Positions 43,549 through 54,443 of a stretch of DNA of 64,000 nt are shown here, piece after piece. The notes below the pieces were generated by a model. The model had not been told where the DNA came from. It saw only the letters and a list, made by a program, of their open reading frames with translations, and searched no databases. The DNA is from Batillaria attramentaria. Taxonomy: Eukaryota > Mollusca > Gastropoda > Batillariidae. The stretch spans positions 66,001-130,000 of the forward strand of contig JACVVK020000287.1 of NCBI GenBank assembly GCA_018292915.2. The letters are read 5' to 3'. Both the position numbers and the translations under genes were made by a program. Numbering within the stretch: position 1 is the first letter of the stretch; each line of letters starts with the position of its first letter.

Positions 43549-43743
43549 CAGGGTTGCACATTTTTCACAGCTTCTATAGGACAAAGTGTCCTGGAGACAG
43601 CAAAGTGATAGGACACAGTGTCCTGGCCACTTAGTGGCAATAAAAAATTTAATAGGACAAATGTCCGCTTGAGGTGGGAAAAATAGGACATTTGAAATTG
43701 TTATAGGTCAGTGTCCTGGGACCAACTTAAATGTGCAACCCTG
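43549..43743. mobile_element. 195-bp TIR MITE (CAGGG ends), hAT-like
   Basis: TIRs CAGGGTTGCACATTT (43549-43563) and AAATGTGCAACCCTG (43729-43743). Direct repeat ACAAAA flanks both sides (43543-43548, 43744-43749). CAGGG-type ends fit hAT elements, although hAT TSDs are usually 8 bp. Interior repeats AGGACA/TGTCCT words, including two perfect 15-bp palindromes at 43578-43592 and 43610-43624. Confidence 0.85.
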
Positions 43744-43749
43744 ACAAAA

Positions 43750-44194
43750 TACACTATTGAAAACCCATGTTTTCTAGTTCGTTTGTTTTCTTGTAATAGA
43801 GTGATAGTATATCAACGAGGCGACCTTGAAAGTATCTGGGCGACATTGATGTACCGGGTAGTCACGCTTGATCCCAAATTCCACCAGATCCTCTTTGGAA
43901 ACTGACCAAAGTGCTCTTCAAATTCTGTCACGCTTCGTGCCCTGGGCTGAACCGCGAATGAAGTTGCATCCAACATTAAGAGCGACCTAACCCGAGAGAG
44001 TTGTGACCGCCATGAAATATTCAGACGCTATTCATTTCATTGGGCAGCGCATGATTTCACATCTCTAGCGATTAGACAGGGTTTCTCTCACAGGGACGAA
44101 GCGCGCATGACCAAAATGATAGTCACTGAGTCACTAACGCTCAATTGACACTTGGGAAACGCAGACAAAATGGGGGAAGAGAGAAGTGGAGACG

Positions 44195-44196
<2 letters not shown>
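43750..44196. other. No gene recognised
   Basis: No supported feature. Confidence 0.3.

Positions 44197-44231
<35 letters not shown>
44197..44231 (+). repeat. (GT)n microsatellite
   Basis: 35-bp GT repeat. Confidence 0.96.
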
Positions 44232-44235
<4 letters not shown>

Positions 44236-44330
44236 TTTGTCCAGAAAAAGGCAAAATTAGTCAACGACAGATTGTTTAATAGGAACCTTCTCGTGTACCT
44301 GAAAATCACAGCAGACTTTCGGATAAAGAG

Positions 44331-44481
44331 GGTGGGTGGGTGTTTGGGGGTTTAACATCCTTTTCCACCACATACGGGTGATATCAAGGATGAAAAAGCC
44401 AGCACAAATATTTGGCCCCAGCCGGGATACGAACTCACGACCCGAGCATTAGAAGTCCAACGCTCTACCTTTCGGCCACCC
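44331..44481 (-). mobile_element. SINE-A copy, head-truncated, TSD
   Basis: Minus-strand copy lacking the outermost GGGGAGCC and part of the linker. TSD TTC(G/A)GATAAAGA at 44318-44329 and 44482-44493. Confidence 0.94.
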
Positions 44482-44493
44482 TTCAGATAAAGA

Positions 44494-46174
44494 AGGGTTG
44501 GAACTTTAAACAACCCATGCATAGATTTGAAGGAATCAGTCAGCACACTTGACTGCTTTACAGTTTGATTTGTTCCATATTTGTAAGACTTTTTGTGAGT
44601 TGTTATAATAGCTATCTCCATTTTGAAAAAAAAATGAAAACAAATGCGGCGATAGTGTACTACCTTTGAATTCCAACCTGTAGGCTGCATAAAAAGCCGG
44701 AATTATTTGTCAAAGTTAACTAAAGAAAACAAATCATGCATGCAGGGAAAAACTGATGGTGCCCCCTGTGTTTCTCAGTAAGAGAATGTTACTGCCAATA
44801 CTTATGCATTCAGAAGGATTCTTTCAAACTGTAGTTGCCTCTGCCAAAAACACGACAGAGCCATCGAATAATTTTCTGCTGCAACACGAATAACGTTTTC
44901 CAACACGCGAGAACAGATCTTGCTAAGCGTCATCATAAGATATGAGAGACAAAGCAGCACAGCGTATGTGTACTGTTCACTTTTCCCTTGGGTACCTGCG
45001 AATGTTTTGGGAAGGATCTGATACAACCCAAAGATGTAGAAGCCTTGTTTATGTATGCGCATCCACGAGGTAGCCAAAACGGGGTTGCTGCTTTGAAAAC
45101 GCGAACGAGAAGCTACAAGACAGCTGGGCTAAACAATTACCCTAACTGCTTACACTAACCCTAACCGCGTTGCAACAATCGTTTTACAATACTCTTCTTT
45201 CAAAACTGCAGCTTCATTTTAACTATATTGCAAATGCGCATACCTAAACGAGGGTTTACATCTATGCGTCACATCAGCACCCTTTACAACAAGAGTGAAT
45301 ACGTGCACGCTTCTGACCTTTCGAAACAAAGATATTGGATTTTGGAGCAGGAAACACGAACACTTTTATCACCAGTTTTCCCTGGAAACGTTTGTTTCTT
45401 GTGCTAGTGTCAGATTACCCCTAGTCTGTTTAATTTTTTACTTGTTACAAATGGGAATGTTCTGAGAATTGCATCGCAAACTGGCTGTACTGATCGACCT
45501 ACGGTCGAAGGAGGCATCAGAACAAAATGGGTTGATAGCGTGTATGAGAGGAAACGATCTAAATGCCAAAAAAAGAAAAAGAAAAAAGATTGAAAACAGA
45601 GTTAGAGGACAACAGAATGATAAGATAAATGTTGTTCTCTAGAATAACAAATTTGTTTCGCTCATTGTCGTCTGAACGTTCGTGAACTGAGGTATCACCA
45701 AACTTCTCAGTTGAAAGATGCTGCTAGCTTAACCCAGCTCTCACGCTCAGGCTGTCCATGGGATTTTATCCATACGCCACACATCTTCATATGGCGGTCA
45801 GCTGGTGTGAAGGGTCCGCTCAGCTCAACTGCTGAAATTTTGAAATGTGCGCACAGTTGCATTCTACTGGTGATTTACAGAAGACCAAAGTCAAAAGCTT
45901 TTCAACCAAAGACCACAACAAGGTTTCCCTGTACCGATGTGCTCAGCTCACGCTGACCCGTGGTCACTTAGAACGCCAATCACTACCTAACAGACCCGGT
46001 CAGCACGGCCATTTGGGCAATGCTAATAAGGTGGCCACTGTCGATGGGCATTAGAGGGCTCGCTGGAGGAGATCCTGGGAGGGCTTGGTGCCCTGAGGGC
46101 AGTGTCTGTGTTGTGTGAGTCTGTGTCTGTGTCTGTACCCTTGAAATTGGTCCTGTCCGCTGTCCGGTGGCAGT
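44494..46174. other. No gene recognised
   Basis: About 1.7 kb without simple repeats or known elements; CCCTAAC words at 45130-45168 are irregular. The longest repeat-poor part of the window. Confidence 0.3.
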
Positions 46175-46280
46175 GGTAGCCGGCCTAGTAGAGCGACGGG
46201 CTGCCCTTGTGCTTTGGTCGTGAGTGTGAATTCTGTTTGAGAGCCACAAATGCACAAATGTTTGTGCTGGCATCACCCCC

Positions 46281-46314
<34 letters not shown>

Positions 46315-46478
46315 ATCACCACCACCACCACCACCACCACCACCACTGCTCCCCCTCCCCTCTATTTTGTTGTTGTTTTTTCTCTCTCTCTCTCTCTTTG
46401 CCCCGTGTTTGGTGTCGCCCTTAAGTTGTGGAAGGGGCCGTAAACCCGAAACTAATCAACAAACCACCCACCCACCAA
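46175..46478 (+). mobile_element. SINE-A-like copy with internal microsatellites
   Basis: GTAGCCGGCCTAGTAGAGCG head, AATGTTTGTGCTGGCATC linker, then (CA)n (46281-46312), (CCA)n (46316-46345), TG-rich and CT blocks, then TTTGCCCCGTGTTTGGTGTC and GTGGAAGGGGCCGTAAACCC tail. The simple repeats have expanded inside the element. Confidence 0.7.
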
Positions 46479-46524
46479 CCCAACCAACCAGCTGTCCGTT
46501 GCGTTCCCAACGTCGACTATTCGA

Positions 46525-46920
46525 TGGCGGTCGGTGGTCTAGTGGTTAAGAGACTTCACCGATGCGAAAGGGCAGGTGTTCGAGTCCCACTCGGGGCAAA
46601 GAATTTTTTCCTTCTCGTATGTAGCACCGTTCATTCGGGCCGATCGTCGGGGGTTCTCTCCGGGTACTCCGGCTTCCTCCCCCTCTGCTTTGGAAATGTT
46701 CAGCCCATCAAATTTGAAAAATAAATGCAATTCTAACTTTCGAAATTTAATAGCTGAGCTGACCCTTCGCACCACGTGATTGTAATGTGTTTATGTCCAG
46801 TGTGTGAGAGAATGCGTGTGATTCACGTGAGCGTGCGTGTTGGGTTCAGTTCGCGGCGCTTTGAGCCGATTCATGAAATTGGGTAAAGCGCCTATACAAT
46901 ACTCATTATCATTATTATTA
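46525..46920 (+). mobile_element. SINE-B full-length copy
   Basis: tRNA-like head (GGTCGGTGGTCTAGTGGTTA, B-box region GTGTTCGAGTCCC), body GGCCGATCGTCGGGGGTTC, TTTGGAAATGTTCAGCCC, AAAAATAAATGCAATTC, ATCACGTG-type word, and 3' end GCGCTTTGAGCC ... GGGTAAAGCGCC with (ATT)n. Possible short TSD TATTCG at 46518 and 46921. About 396 bp. Confidence 0.92.
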
Positions 46921-46950
46921 TATTCGCATGTTCCTGAGCTCGAAGACTAG

Positions 46951-47126
46951 GGGGAGCCGGGGTGGCCGAATGGTAGAGCGTTGGACTTGTAATGCTCGGG
47001 TCGTGAGTTCGTATCCCGGTTCAGTGGAGCCAAATATTTGTGCTGTCTTTTTCATCGCTGCCCCGTTTTTGATATCACCCGTATGTGGTGGAAAAGGACG
47101 TTAAACTCCCAAACACCCCCCCCCCC
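46951..47126 (+). mobile_element. SINE-A copy with 12-bp TSD
   Basis: Near-consensus, with a 5-bp insertion (GGTTCAGTGGAGCC) at the head-linker junction. TSD CTCGAAGAC(T/A)AG at 46939-46950 and 47127-47138. Inserted just 3' of the SINE-B copy. Confidence 0.96.
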
Positions 47127-47138
47127 CTCGAAGACAAG

Positions 47139-47866
47139 GACTTCTAAGGCTTCGGTGGGAGATGAAATTTCAAAGACTCTACGTTTCCCGTTTAATTTCA
47201 TGTTTGTGTAAGGTGGGACTGCTTGTCCAAGTAACTTGCGAGCCACAGACACTGAAGACGTCAACTGCGGTCGACCTGTCTGGACTGAATAGTGTTCCGG
47301 CAGAGTAGCTGCCTCTTTCCACGTATAACCTGGTCACTATGTAACCAAGCCGTCTTCATCAAATCACCTTTATGACGGAGACGGGTTTTTTTTTTTTATA
47401 AAAACAACCATGAAACCAGTTCCCTCTGATGGAGTCGTTTCGGTAAATGTTATAGACTAATAAAACAAGTCTCACGAAAGAAATAAACAAAAATAAGGTT
47501 TGTCAACCACAGGACAGAAGGAGTTGTAAAGCAGACATAATCTGATGACAGGGAGATATGTCACACAAAATACCCACGGATGAATTTTATCAATTCAATT
47601 AAATCAATAAAATAAACGAGATAAATTCTTCTCATAATAAAAAAAATTACAAGAAGAATGAAAGCTCATCCTAAATACCTCGTCCCCCCCCCCCCTCTCT
47701 CTCTCTCTCTCTTTTAAAGCGTTACATTCAAATTCAAGAATTGTTCTGATCCGATTTGAGGTTATTTGCACAGATCTACGAGAGAGTTTTACTCTTTTTT
47801 ATTTTTCTTCTTTTTTTTATTTTCTCAGGGTCTTGATCAACTAGGTGGCAGTTTTTACCTTGAAAT
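47139..47866. other. No gene; poly(C)-(CT)n at 47683-47712
   Basis: No supported gene. Confidence 0.3.
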
Positions 47867-48045
47867 AGCTTGGCGTGGCGTGTTTTGCCGACATTAGGAA
47901 CCCGAACACTGGCCACGAGGGCCGGTCGGCCGCGAATCAAGATGCATGAGGTTTCTTCCCGAGGGATATCACCGGAGCTTAGGGTTTCTTTGTGGAGAGG
48001 GGTTATTGATTTTTGAATTTTAGCATCTTTAAGTTGGGCTCGGGG
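47867..48045 (-). CDS. Weak candidate exon, unknown protein
   Basis: The minus strand reads open for about 60 codons, including SGDIPREETSCILIRGRP and VASVRVPNVGKTRHAKLFQG. It is preceded by a long pyrimidine tract ending in AG (a possible acceptor near 48045) and followed by G|GTAAAAAC (a possible donor near 47865). The pyrimidine tract is a simple repeat and I recognise no domain, so chance is a real alternative. Confidence 0.15.
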
Positions 48046-48470
48046 GAGGAGGAGGGGAGCGAGGGGGGGGGGGGAGGGGGTGTTAGTAGTGAGAGAGGGA
48101 CAGGAAGGGATTGAGGGGGTAGTGGTGTGCATTGGGGGTGGGGTGGGATAGGATGCTGTTTAGGGCGGGAGAAGGTAACAACGATCAAAAAAATATTTTT
48201 TTGTAAAGCTGAGTGGGAAGTGCAAGGGTGTTATGATGAGGGAGGGGGAATTTAGAATGGGTGGGGATGGGGCTGGGCCAGGGGGAGAAGGGGGGAGATG
48301 GGTGGTGGTGGGGGGGGGGGTTGACGCGGTTAAGAAGGACAAAATGGCCAAAACAACAATAACAACGAAATGAGTGGGAAGAGGAAAGGTGTTCTTGGGG
48401 GGAGGCGTGGGTAGGGGGGATAGTTGGGGATGGGGTAGGGCGTGTTAGGATGCGGTTAAGGACGTAAGAC
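48035..48470 (+). repeat. G-rich strand, GGGGA/GGGGT-rich
   Basis: About 430 bp with many G4-G10 runs and two similar blocks (GGTGTTATGATGAGGGAGGG; GGTGTTCTTGGGGGGAGGCG). G-quadruplex potential. Confidence 0.75.
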
Positions 48471-48483
48471 AGGAAAAACGCCC

Positions 48484-48750
48484 CCCCCCCCCCCGAAAAA
48501 CCAACCAACCAACCAACCTACAAACAAACAAACAACAACAACAAACAACAACCAAAACAAAAAAAAAAAACAAAAAACAAAAAAAAAAAGTGCCGGGGGG
48601 GACCCGTGCGTGCAAAACCAACAACCAAAAAAAAAAAAAAAACATGCGTGCCAAAACCAACAACCAAAAACAACAAACAAACAAAAACAAACAAACAAAA
48701 ACAAACAAACAAAAACAAACAAACAAAAACAAAAAGTGCGGGGAGGGAGT
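48484..48750 (+). repeat. A/C-only simple sequence
   Basis: CAACC, AAAC and AACAAAC words, with a duplicated CGTGC.AAAACCAACAACC block at 48605 and 48647. Confidence 0.92.
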
Positions 48751-48763
48751 GGGGTGGGTGGTG

Positions 48764-48805
48764 TGGGTGTGTGTGTGTGTGGTGTGTGTGTGTGTGTGTG
48801 TGGTG

Positions 48806-48860
<55 letters not shown>

Positions 48861-48903
48861 TGTGGTGTGTGTGTGTGTGTTGTGTTGTGTGTGTGTGTTG
48901 TGT

Positions 48904-48956
<53 letters not shown>
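48764..48956 (+). repeat. (GT)n with GGTGT/TTGT variants
   Basis: About 190 bp. The long open frames on both strands here are artefacts. Confidence 0.97.
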
Positions 48957-48958
<2 letters not shown>

Positions 48959-49365
48959 GGGGATTTACAGAGCATGAAGATGGGGAAAGGGAAGCTAGTT
49001 CGCAGTGCAGAACGGGGAAAAAAACAAAAACAAAAAAAAACCGACCGAAAAAAAAAAAAAACTGGAAATTTTACGCTGTGGCTAATAGCGACGTAACGTT
49101 GTTTTGCACCTTCCCCCACCGCCCCCCTCCTCTCATCGAATCCTGGCATCAAAAGGAGTGGTGTTGCCCTGTTTGTGACGTTCCGTACCTAATTAGTGCA
49201 TCAGAGAAGAGAAAGTGCAAAAAACCTCGCACCGCAATTTGTAACGATGCTCAGCCAAAGAGGGTTTTTTTTTTTTAAAGACAAGAGTCTGCTTTTTGCA
49301 TTTGGATGTCTAGAAGCTTTAGTTTGTGTGGGTTGTTGCTTGGAGGATAAACGTAATTGAAGACT

Positions 49366-49394
49366 GGAGAGAGAGAGAGAGAGAGAGAGAGAGG
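49366..49394 (+). repeat. (GA)n microsatellite
   Basis: 29-bp GA repeat. Confidence 0.95.
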
Positions 49395-49589
49395 CTTCAC
49401 TAGAAACAAAAGAAAAGAAAAAATGCTGGGTTTCGCAGGCCTTTGCAGGGTTTTGCAGTTCTTGGCACAATTTTGTCAGTTGTTCCAATTTCTGACACAA
49501 GACAGTAATGACAGACAACCTGACATGCGCTACTTAGATTTCTTCGATTTTCTTCGTGCTTTTTCTCTCGAACGACTGTGGCCACAGCA

Positions 49590-49869
49590 GGGCCCGCATG
49601 TAAAACTCGAGGTGAATTTAACCCACGGCTACGGGCCTAAGAAGGACTAGGACAAAAGAAACCCCAAAACAAAATTATATTTAAAAAAAAGGAAGCGAAG
49701 AAAAGTAGGATTTTTTTTATTATATAACGCCATAGGCACCATTGTGGAATGGACCCGCTTCCTGGTTAAACAACAACAACAACAACATTAACCCTAGAGC
49801 CAGTTTAGTTCGAGTTTAGACTTTAACCCGGGGCTAAAATCCCTAACCTCGACTTTTTCATGCGGGCCC
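49590..49869 (-). mobile_element. GGGCCC-TIR MITE, copy 4
   Basis: Ends GGGCCCGCATGTAAAACTCG and CGACTTTTTCATGCGGGCCC. Interior in reverse order to copy 1 (TAGGACAAAAGAAACCCC, GGAAGCGAAG, GAATGGACCCGCTTCC, CCCTAGAGCCAGTTTAG). 280 bp, best-preserved ends. Flanks TGGCCACAGCA and TGGTCACTACA (8 of 11 alike) may be a TSD. Confidence 0.92.
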
Positions 49870-50087
49870 TGGTCACTACATGTTGAGCTGGTGACCTTCT
49901 TGTTGAGAAATACGGCTTCCTTTGAAGACGATACGATGCCTTTCTCATGCGATCACTGATTGCAAATTTCTATAAATAGATCAGGCCAGTCAGCCAGTCG
50001 CTTCTCCATAGACTAACATTGGGGCAATATTACAGCGACGCGAGACTTCACGCTGGTCAGGTGATCTCGATAAAAACCGTTTTGAGG

Positions 50088-50378
50088 GGCGGTCGGTGGT
50101 CTAGTGGTTAAAAGACTTCTCACCAATGCGAGAGGTCAGGGGTTCGAGTCCCATTCGGGGCAAAGAATTTTTCCTTCTCGTATGTGGCACCGTTCATTCG
50201 GGCCGATCATCGGGGGTTCTCTCCGAATACTCCGGCTTCCTCCCCCTCTGCTTTGGAAATGTTCATCCCAGCAAATTTGAAAAATAAATGCAATTCCGAA
50301 ATTTAAATAGCTGATTGTAATGTGTTTATGTCCAGTGTGTGAGAGAGAATGCGTGTGATTCACGCGAGCGTATGCATG
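50088..50378 (+). mobile_element. SINE-B copy, 3'-shortened
   Basis: Head GGCGGTCGGTGGTCTAGTGG, perfect B box GGTTCGAGTCC, body as at 46.5 kb. A deletion removes part of the CTGAGCTGACC segment, and the GCGCTTTGAGCC end is missing. Confidence 0.92.
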
Positions 50379-51175
50379 AGAGTATGCATTTCATTTGCAT
50401 TTCACATGTTTAGTGTCTAAGAGTTCCAGTCATGTCCCCGAAGAGCGAAAGTGTTGATAAAAAAAAAATCAAAGTTCACTCAAGCAATATCATGTTGCAA
50501 ACACAAAGCCTATAGGTCAAACCCATTTTCTGGACGATAAAATATGCATGTCTTTTGTTTGCTTTGGGACAGATTGCCAAGAGATAAAGCAGCCTCACAA
50601 CTTTATGGGCCAACTAAAGAAAAGGTCACTTGAAAAATATTTTTTTTGTATCCATCGATATTTTTTGTGCTCTGGATGAAACCTCTTGCGTCGGCGTTAG
50701 TAAACAAGCCATTAAGGTTCTTAACTGTGCATAAATCTGGCTGCGTAAAACTCGTTTAAACTCTTCCTTTGCGTTTCGACATAAATAGTACCCCCCCCCC
50801 CCCAAAAAAACAAAAAAAAAATGGTTTGAATACTATAGACTATACCTGCAGATCAGATCCATATTTGCAAAACATTCACAGAGCCATCGTGCAGCTTACA
50901 AGATAACAATCCTCTCTCTCTCTCTCTCTCTTGAGCCCAACAACGACGTGCTAGACATCAAACCGGCCTGAACCAGACTTCAACACTTCCTGATGGTTCT
51001 ACGCTCGTTAAAACCACAACAAGCAATGACAACAACGACGACGACAGCGGGCACAACAACAAGAACGTAAACAACAGCGAAACGGACAGAAGAAAAGACG
51101 AAATAATTACGGAGGACACTGAGGATTTCTACGGCGTGCAGGCAAGTGAACAAGATGTCTCTGTGTGTGATCTTT
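50379..51175. other. No gene; C/A and (CT)n runs
   Basis: C15 then A-rich run at 50789-50821; (CT)n at 50913-50931. Confidence 0.35.
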
Positions 51176-51247
51176 TTAATTCAATTCAATTCAATTTCAA
51201 TTCAATATAACTTTATTGTCTGTCGATGGCAGAAAATTTTCTTCTGG

Positions 51248-51311
<64 letters not shown>

Positions 51312-51560
51312 ATTTATCTAGACATATAAATTCATACATATTAAACACAGATCCTAAAGTAATGTGTGATGTCCAAGTCTAATACTATGCAACTAAACTA
51401 AGAAATCTAAACTAAAAGATGGCAAGGCATAGCGGACATGACACAGCTGAGTTGTAAGCCCAGTTTTGAAAATCTCAACAAATAAAATCTATACATACTG
51501 GGGACGGGCAGTAAACACAGTCATGAGTTTAAAATAGATACTGCTGAGGGAATGAAAGAC
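51176..51560 (-). mobile_element. LINE 3' end, 5'-truncated, (AATTG)n tail
   Basis: The minus strand ends GACAATAAAGTTATATTG followed by a tandem AATTG repeat (51176-51208). A (CA)n sits at 51250-51309. The coding remnant YKKSFIPSAVSILNS before a stop (about 51525-51570) matches the usual last residues of CR1/Jockey-type LINE proteins. Confidence 0.7.
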
Positions 51561-51737
51561 TTCTTATACAACCATGACACAAAAGTAACGATCCAGACAG
51601 TGACGGTCAACAAACAAGCAAGTACACAGTGTAGTACACCTGACACGCAGCATTCAGCTCGTGCAACATGCAGATTGTCACACTGTGACACAGACCTGGG
51701 TCAAGCCAAGGACGGCGACACGCGTGTAGCGTAGCCT

Positions 51738-52440
51738 GTGTCAAGCGATGTAAACATGGAAGATGGTGCGTGCTGTTTGTCGCCTACAGTTGAGGATTTC
51801 GGAGAGAGCGATAGTGAAGAAAATTACGTCGAAGAGCTTGCAGTTGAAGATGGATTTGACATTTATGAGGTTAAAGACCGTGTTAGTGAAATTACTGATC
51901 GTTCCCAACATTTTTTTTGTTTTGTTTTTTTGCTGCCCCAACTCTTTGCCGGCTCCAGTGGTGTTCCTCCCTGGTAATGGGTGGAATCCACGGAGGGCTC
52001 GGAAGTTGGGGCAATTTTTATTATGCATGATGATGGAGATGAGGATGATGGTAAGATGGAGGTCCGTGTGGTTTGGGACTGCGGGACAGGGCCGCATTCC
52101 ACGCTTCCTGTCATAAATATCCCGGCATTAACCAGGCCCGGGAACTACGACACCTATGGTGCCGGCCGTGTAATCATCCACATCATCGTTCCCATCTTAG
52201 CTGCGCGACGAGAGAAGAAATTCTGTGTTCAAGAAAGTGGTGCTTGACACGTACCGTCTGAACAGGGAAAGACTTCTCTGCGATAGTGATGATAATTATT
52301 GTAATGACCTTTGACTTGCTGACAAAAGAACGCTACTGGTTTTTGAAGCATAAACCCTGGCGATTAACAGAGTTTGAACGAGACACGATGAACTGCATCC
52401 TCAGGTAGGCGCCAGTTGACACAGCACCGTTTTCAGAATC
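51738..52440 (+). pseudogene. Coding-like stretch split by SINE-C
   Basis: From an ATG at 51738 the frame is acidic (SPTVEDFGESDSEENY, then EVKDRVSEITDRS) and runs to the SINE-C at 51908. With the SINE and one TSD disregarded, the same frame continues for about 25 codons. Further coding-like blocks in shifted frames follow (VLDTYRLNRERLLCD; LLTKERYWFLKHKPWRLTEF), so it is frameshifted. TYRLNRERLL faintly recalls Harbinger-type transposases, but I cannot confirm this. Probably a decayed gene or transposon ORF. Confidence 0.3.
51908..52184 (-). mobile_element. SINE-C copy, 5'-truncated, 10-bp TSD
   Basis: Same body as 11.0-11.49 kb from the ATGTGGATGATTACA region to the poly(A) (poly(T) at 51911). 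It has a 19-bp insertion (GGTGGAATCCACGGAG-like) relative to that copy. Head absent. Perfect TSD ATCGTTCCCA at 51898-51907 and 52185-52194. Confidence 0.95.
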
Positions 52441-52826
52441 TTGTGAAGACCTTGAAAAAGACCCGGTTGTTTGTGCACTAATGGTGCGATATCTTTTAGG
52501 CTGATGGTTGGGAAGGCGAAATAGTTTCTGACGGATTGTGACTGCACGACAGTAAGACACTGCACGCTGTGATGTGGGCCTAGATTGTGCACTAAAATAA
52601 CTTTGATTGGACAGTTAGTTAGTTATTTAGGGCTTTACGCCGCGCAATTTGATTGGACAGACAATTTTCAAGTGCGTTGTTATCCAAGCGCTTGCCGTGA
52701 ACTGTTTTGTACATTTCACATGATTTTGCTACCAGATGTTGCTGTAACCCCCTCCCCCCTCCCACACGTGAATGAGCAAAAACTGCCTGCACATTAAACT
52801 TCTTGAGTATCTCTCACTCTTGAAAT
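52441..52826. other. No gene recognised
   Basis: No supported feature; TTAGTTAGTTATTTAGGGCT at 52617 is too short to assign to a SINE tail. Confidence 0.3.
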
Positions 52827-53229
52827 AATAATAATAATGATGAGTATTGAATAGGCGCTTTACCCAATTTCGTGATTTGGCTCAAAGCGCCGCGAACTGA
52901 ACCCAACACGCACGCTCACGTCAATCACACACATTCTCTCACACACTGGACATGAGCACATTACAATCACGTGGTGCGAAGGGCTAGCTCAGCTATTTAA
53001 ATTTTGGAATTTAGAATTGCATTTATTTTTCAAATTTGATGGGCTGAACATTTCCAAAGCAGAGGGGGAGGAAGCCGGAGTACCCGGAGAGAACCCCCGA
53101 CGATCGGCCCGAATGAACGGTGCCATAATATTATAGGAGAAGGCAAAATTCTTTGCCCCAAGTAGGACTCGAACCCCCAACCTCTCGCATTGGTGACAAG
53201 TCTCTTAACCACTAGACCACCGACCGCCC
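52827..53229 (-). mobile_element. SINE-B full-length copy, minus
   Basis: About 403 bp: (AAT)n end, GGCGCTTTACCC, GCGCCGCGAACTGAACCC, TCACGTGGTGCGAAGGGC, TTGCATTTATTTTTCAAA, CCGGAGTACCCGGAGAGAAC and the head complement GGACTCGAACCCCCAACC ... AACCACTAGACCACCGACC. Reference copy for the family here. Confidence 0.95.
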
Positions 53230-53726
53230 CTTTTTTGCTTGGATTACTGCACTTACTGACTGCATCAGCCTGTTCTCACTGCTGTCTCAAACACAGAATG
53301 ATGACATTGAAACCCGCGCCTCTCTTAAGACCAGACACTATCACAGCTTTTCGGTTCCGACTTGGGGGGCGTAAAAACACCAGAGATCACTTACTTTAGA
53401 CATACGCCCCCCACCGGAACACGCGAGTCATTTCAGATCTTCGACGGTCTTCCCTCCTGCCCGCAGGGAAAACCATAACTCTCTCACATCAGACGTCCCG
53501 GCATGCAATGAGTCCAGCTGATATTATTCTGTCGCGACAGTCTTTACGTCGCTCACTAAAAGCCGGAACGGCAGCCGACGAGGTGTTAAAGTGAACTTAA
53601 ATTAAGCTTGCCGGCATCTTCCTTTCTAACGATGCTGTTTCTGGTGCGACGGTGACGGGTAGTCTTTCCGGGGATAAAAAAAGTCTGCCTTGATCCAGAA
53701 CGGACACCGAACCTCAGCAGGAAATC
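53230..53726. other. No gene recognised
   Basis: No supported feature. Confidence 0.3.
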
Positions 53727-54010
53727 CTTTACGTGAAGTTGTTAATCCTGTCAGTAGTTTACGTGATGCCATATCGCTAGTACTTGTCAGTTGTTCGCGT
53801 GATGTTGCTAATCCTGGGTATAGTTTACGTGTTGGTGCTAATAATCCTATCAGGAGTTTACGTGTTGTTGCTAATCCTGTAATGGTTTACTTGAAGTCGC
53901 TAATTCTGCAATTGTTTACGTGAAGTCGCTAATCCTGAAGTTGTGCACGTGAGGTCGCGTGAGGTCGCTAGTCCTATCAGTTCTTTGCGTGTTGTTGCAA
54001 AGCCTGTCTC
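53727..54010 (+). repeat. Degenerate ~33-36-bp minisatellite
   Basis: About eight units built on TTTACGTG(T/A)(T/A)GTTGCTAATC and CCTGT.AG. Unit length varies from 26 to 42 bp and divergence is high. Confidence 0.8.
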
Positions 54011-54429
54011 GGTCTTATCGTCCGTGTTGTAATGACGATCCCACGAGGGGACGGGGTGTATCATCTGGGGGATGGGAATATTGTAAGGTAGGGACGTGTA
54101 CCAGCAGATGGTTTCCGCCAACCTCACCAAACGACCATCTCCAGCCCATTACCAGCTTCTCTCGATTCAAGATCAAGTCACTCAGTTCCAATTCTAAAGC
54201 CGACCCAGCGAAGCAATACATCCTACGTAATCTGAAATCCGTAACTTTAAGAAACACTGCTTTCACCTCTGGTTGAGCTGAAATTGCAAAGTTCGATCGA
54301 TAGTAAGAAGTCTCAAAGCAGATTCAGACTACTAAAACCTATAGTTTATTTGATCAAAACAGCCTATGTGCAAACCGATCCTGTCAATTTCTGTGGCGGA
54401 GGTTGATCTTAATGTCACATGTACATACC
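54011..54429. other. No gene recognised
   Basis: Open on + for ~100 codons (53959-54276) without family signature. Confidence 0.25.
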
Positions 54430-54443
54430 TTCCCGAGGGGAGA

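Noticed and set aside
48445..49152. 235-codon minus-strand open frame (longest in the window) and its + partner of 222 codons
   Set aside because: Made of (CA)n/(GT)n, A/C and homopolymer translation; no non-repetitive protein segment.
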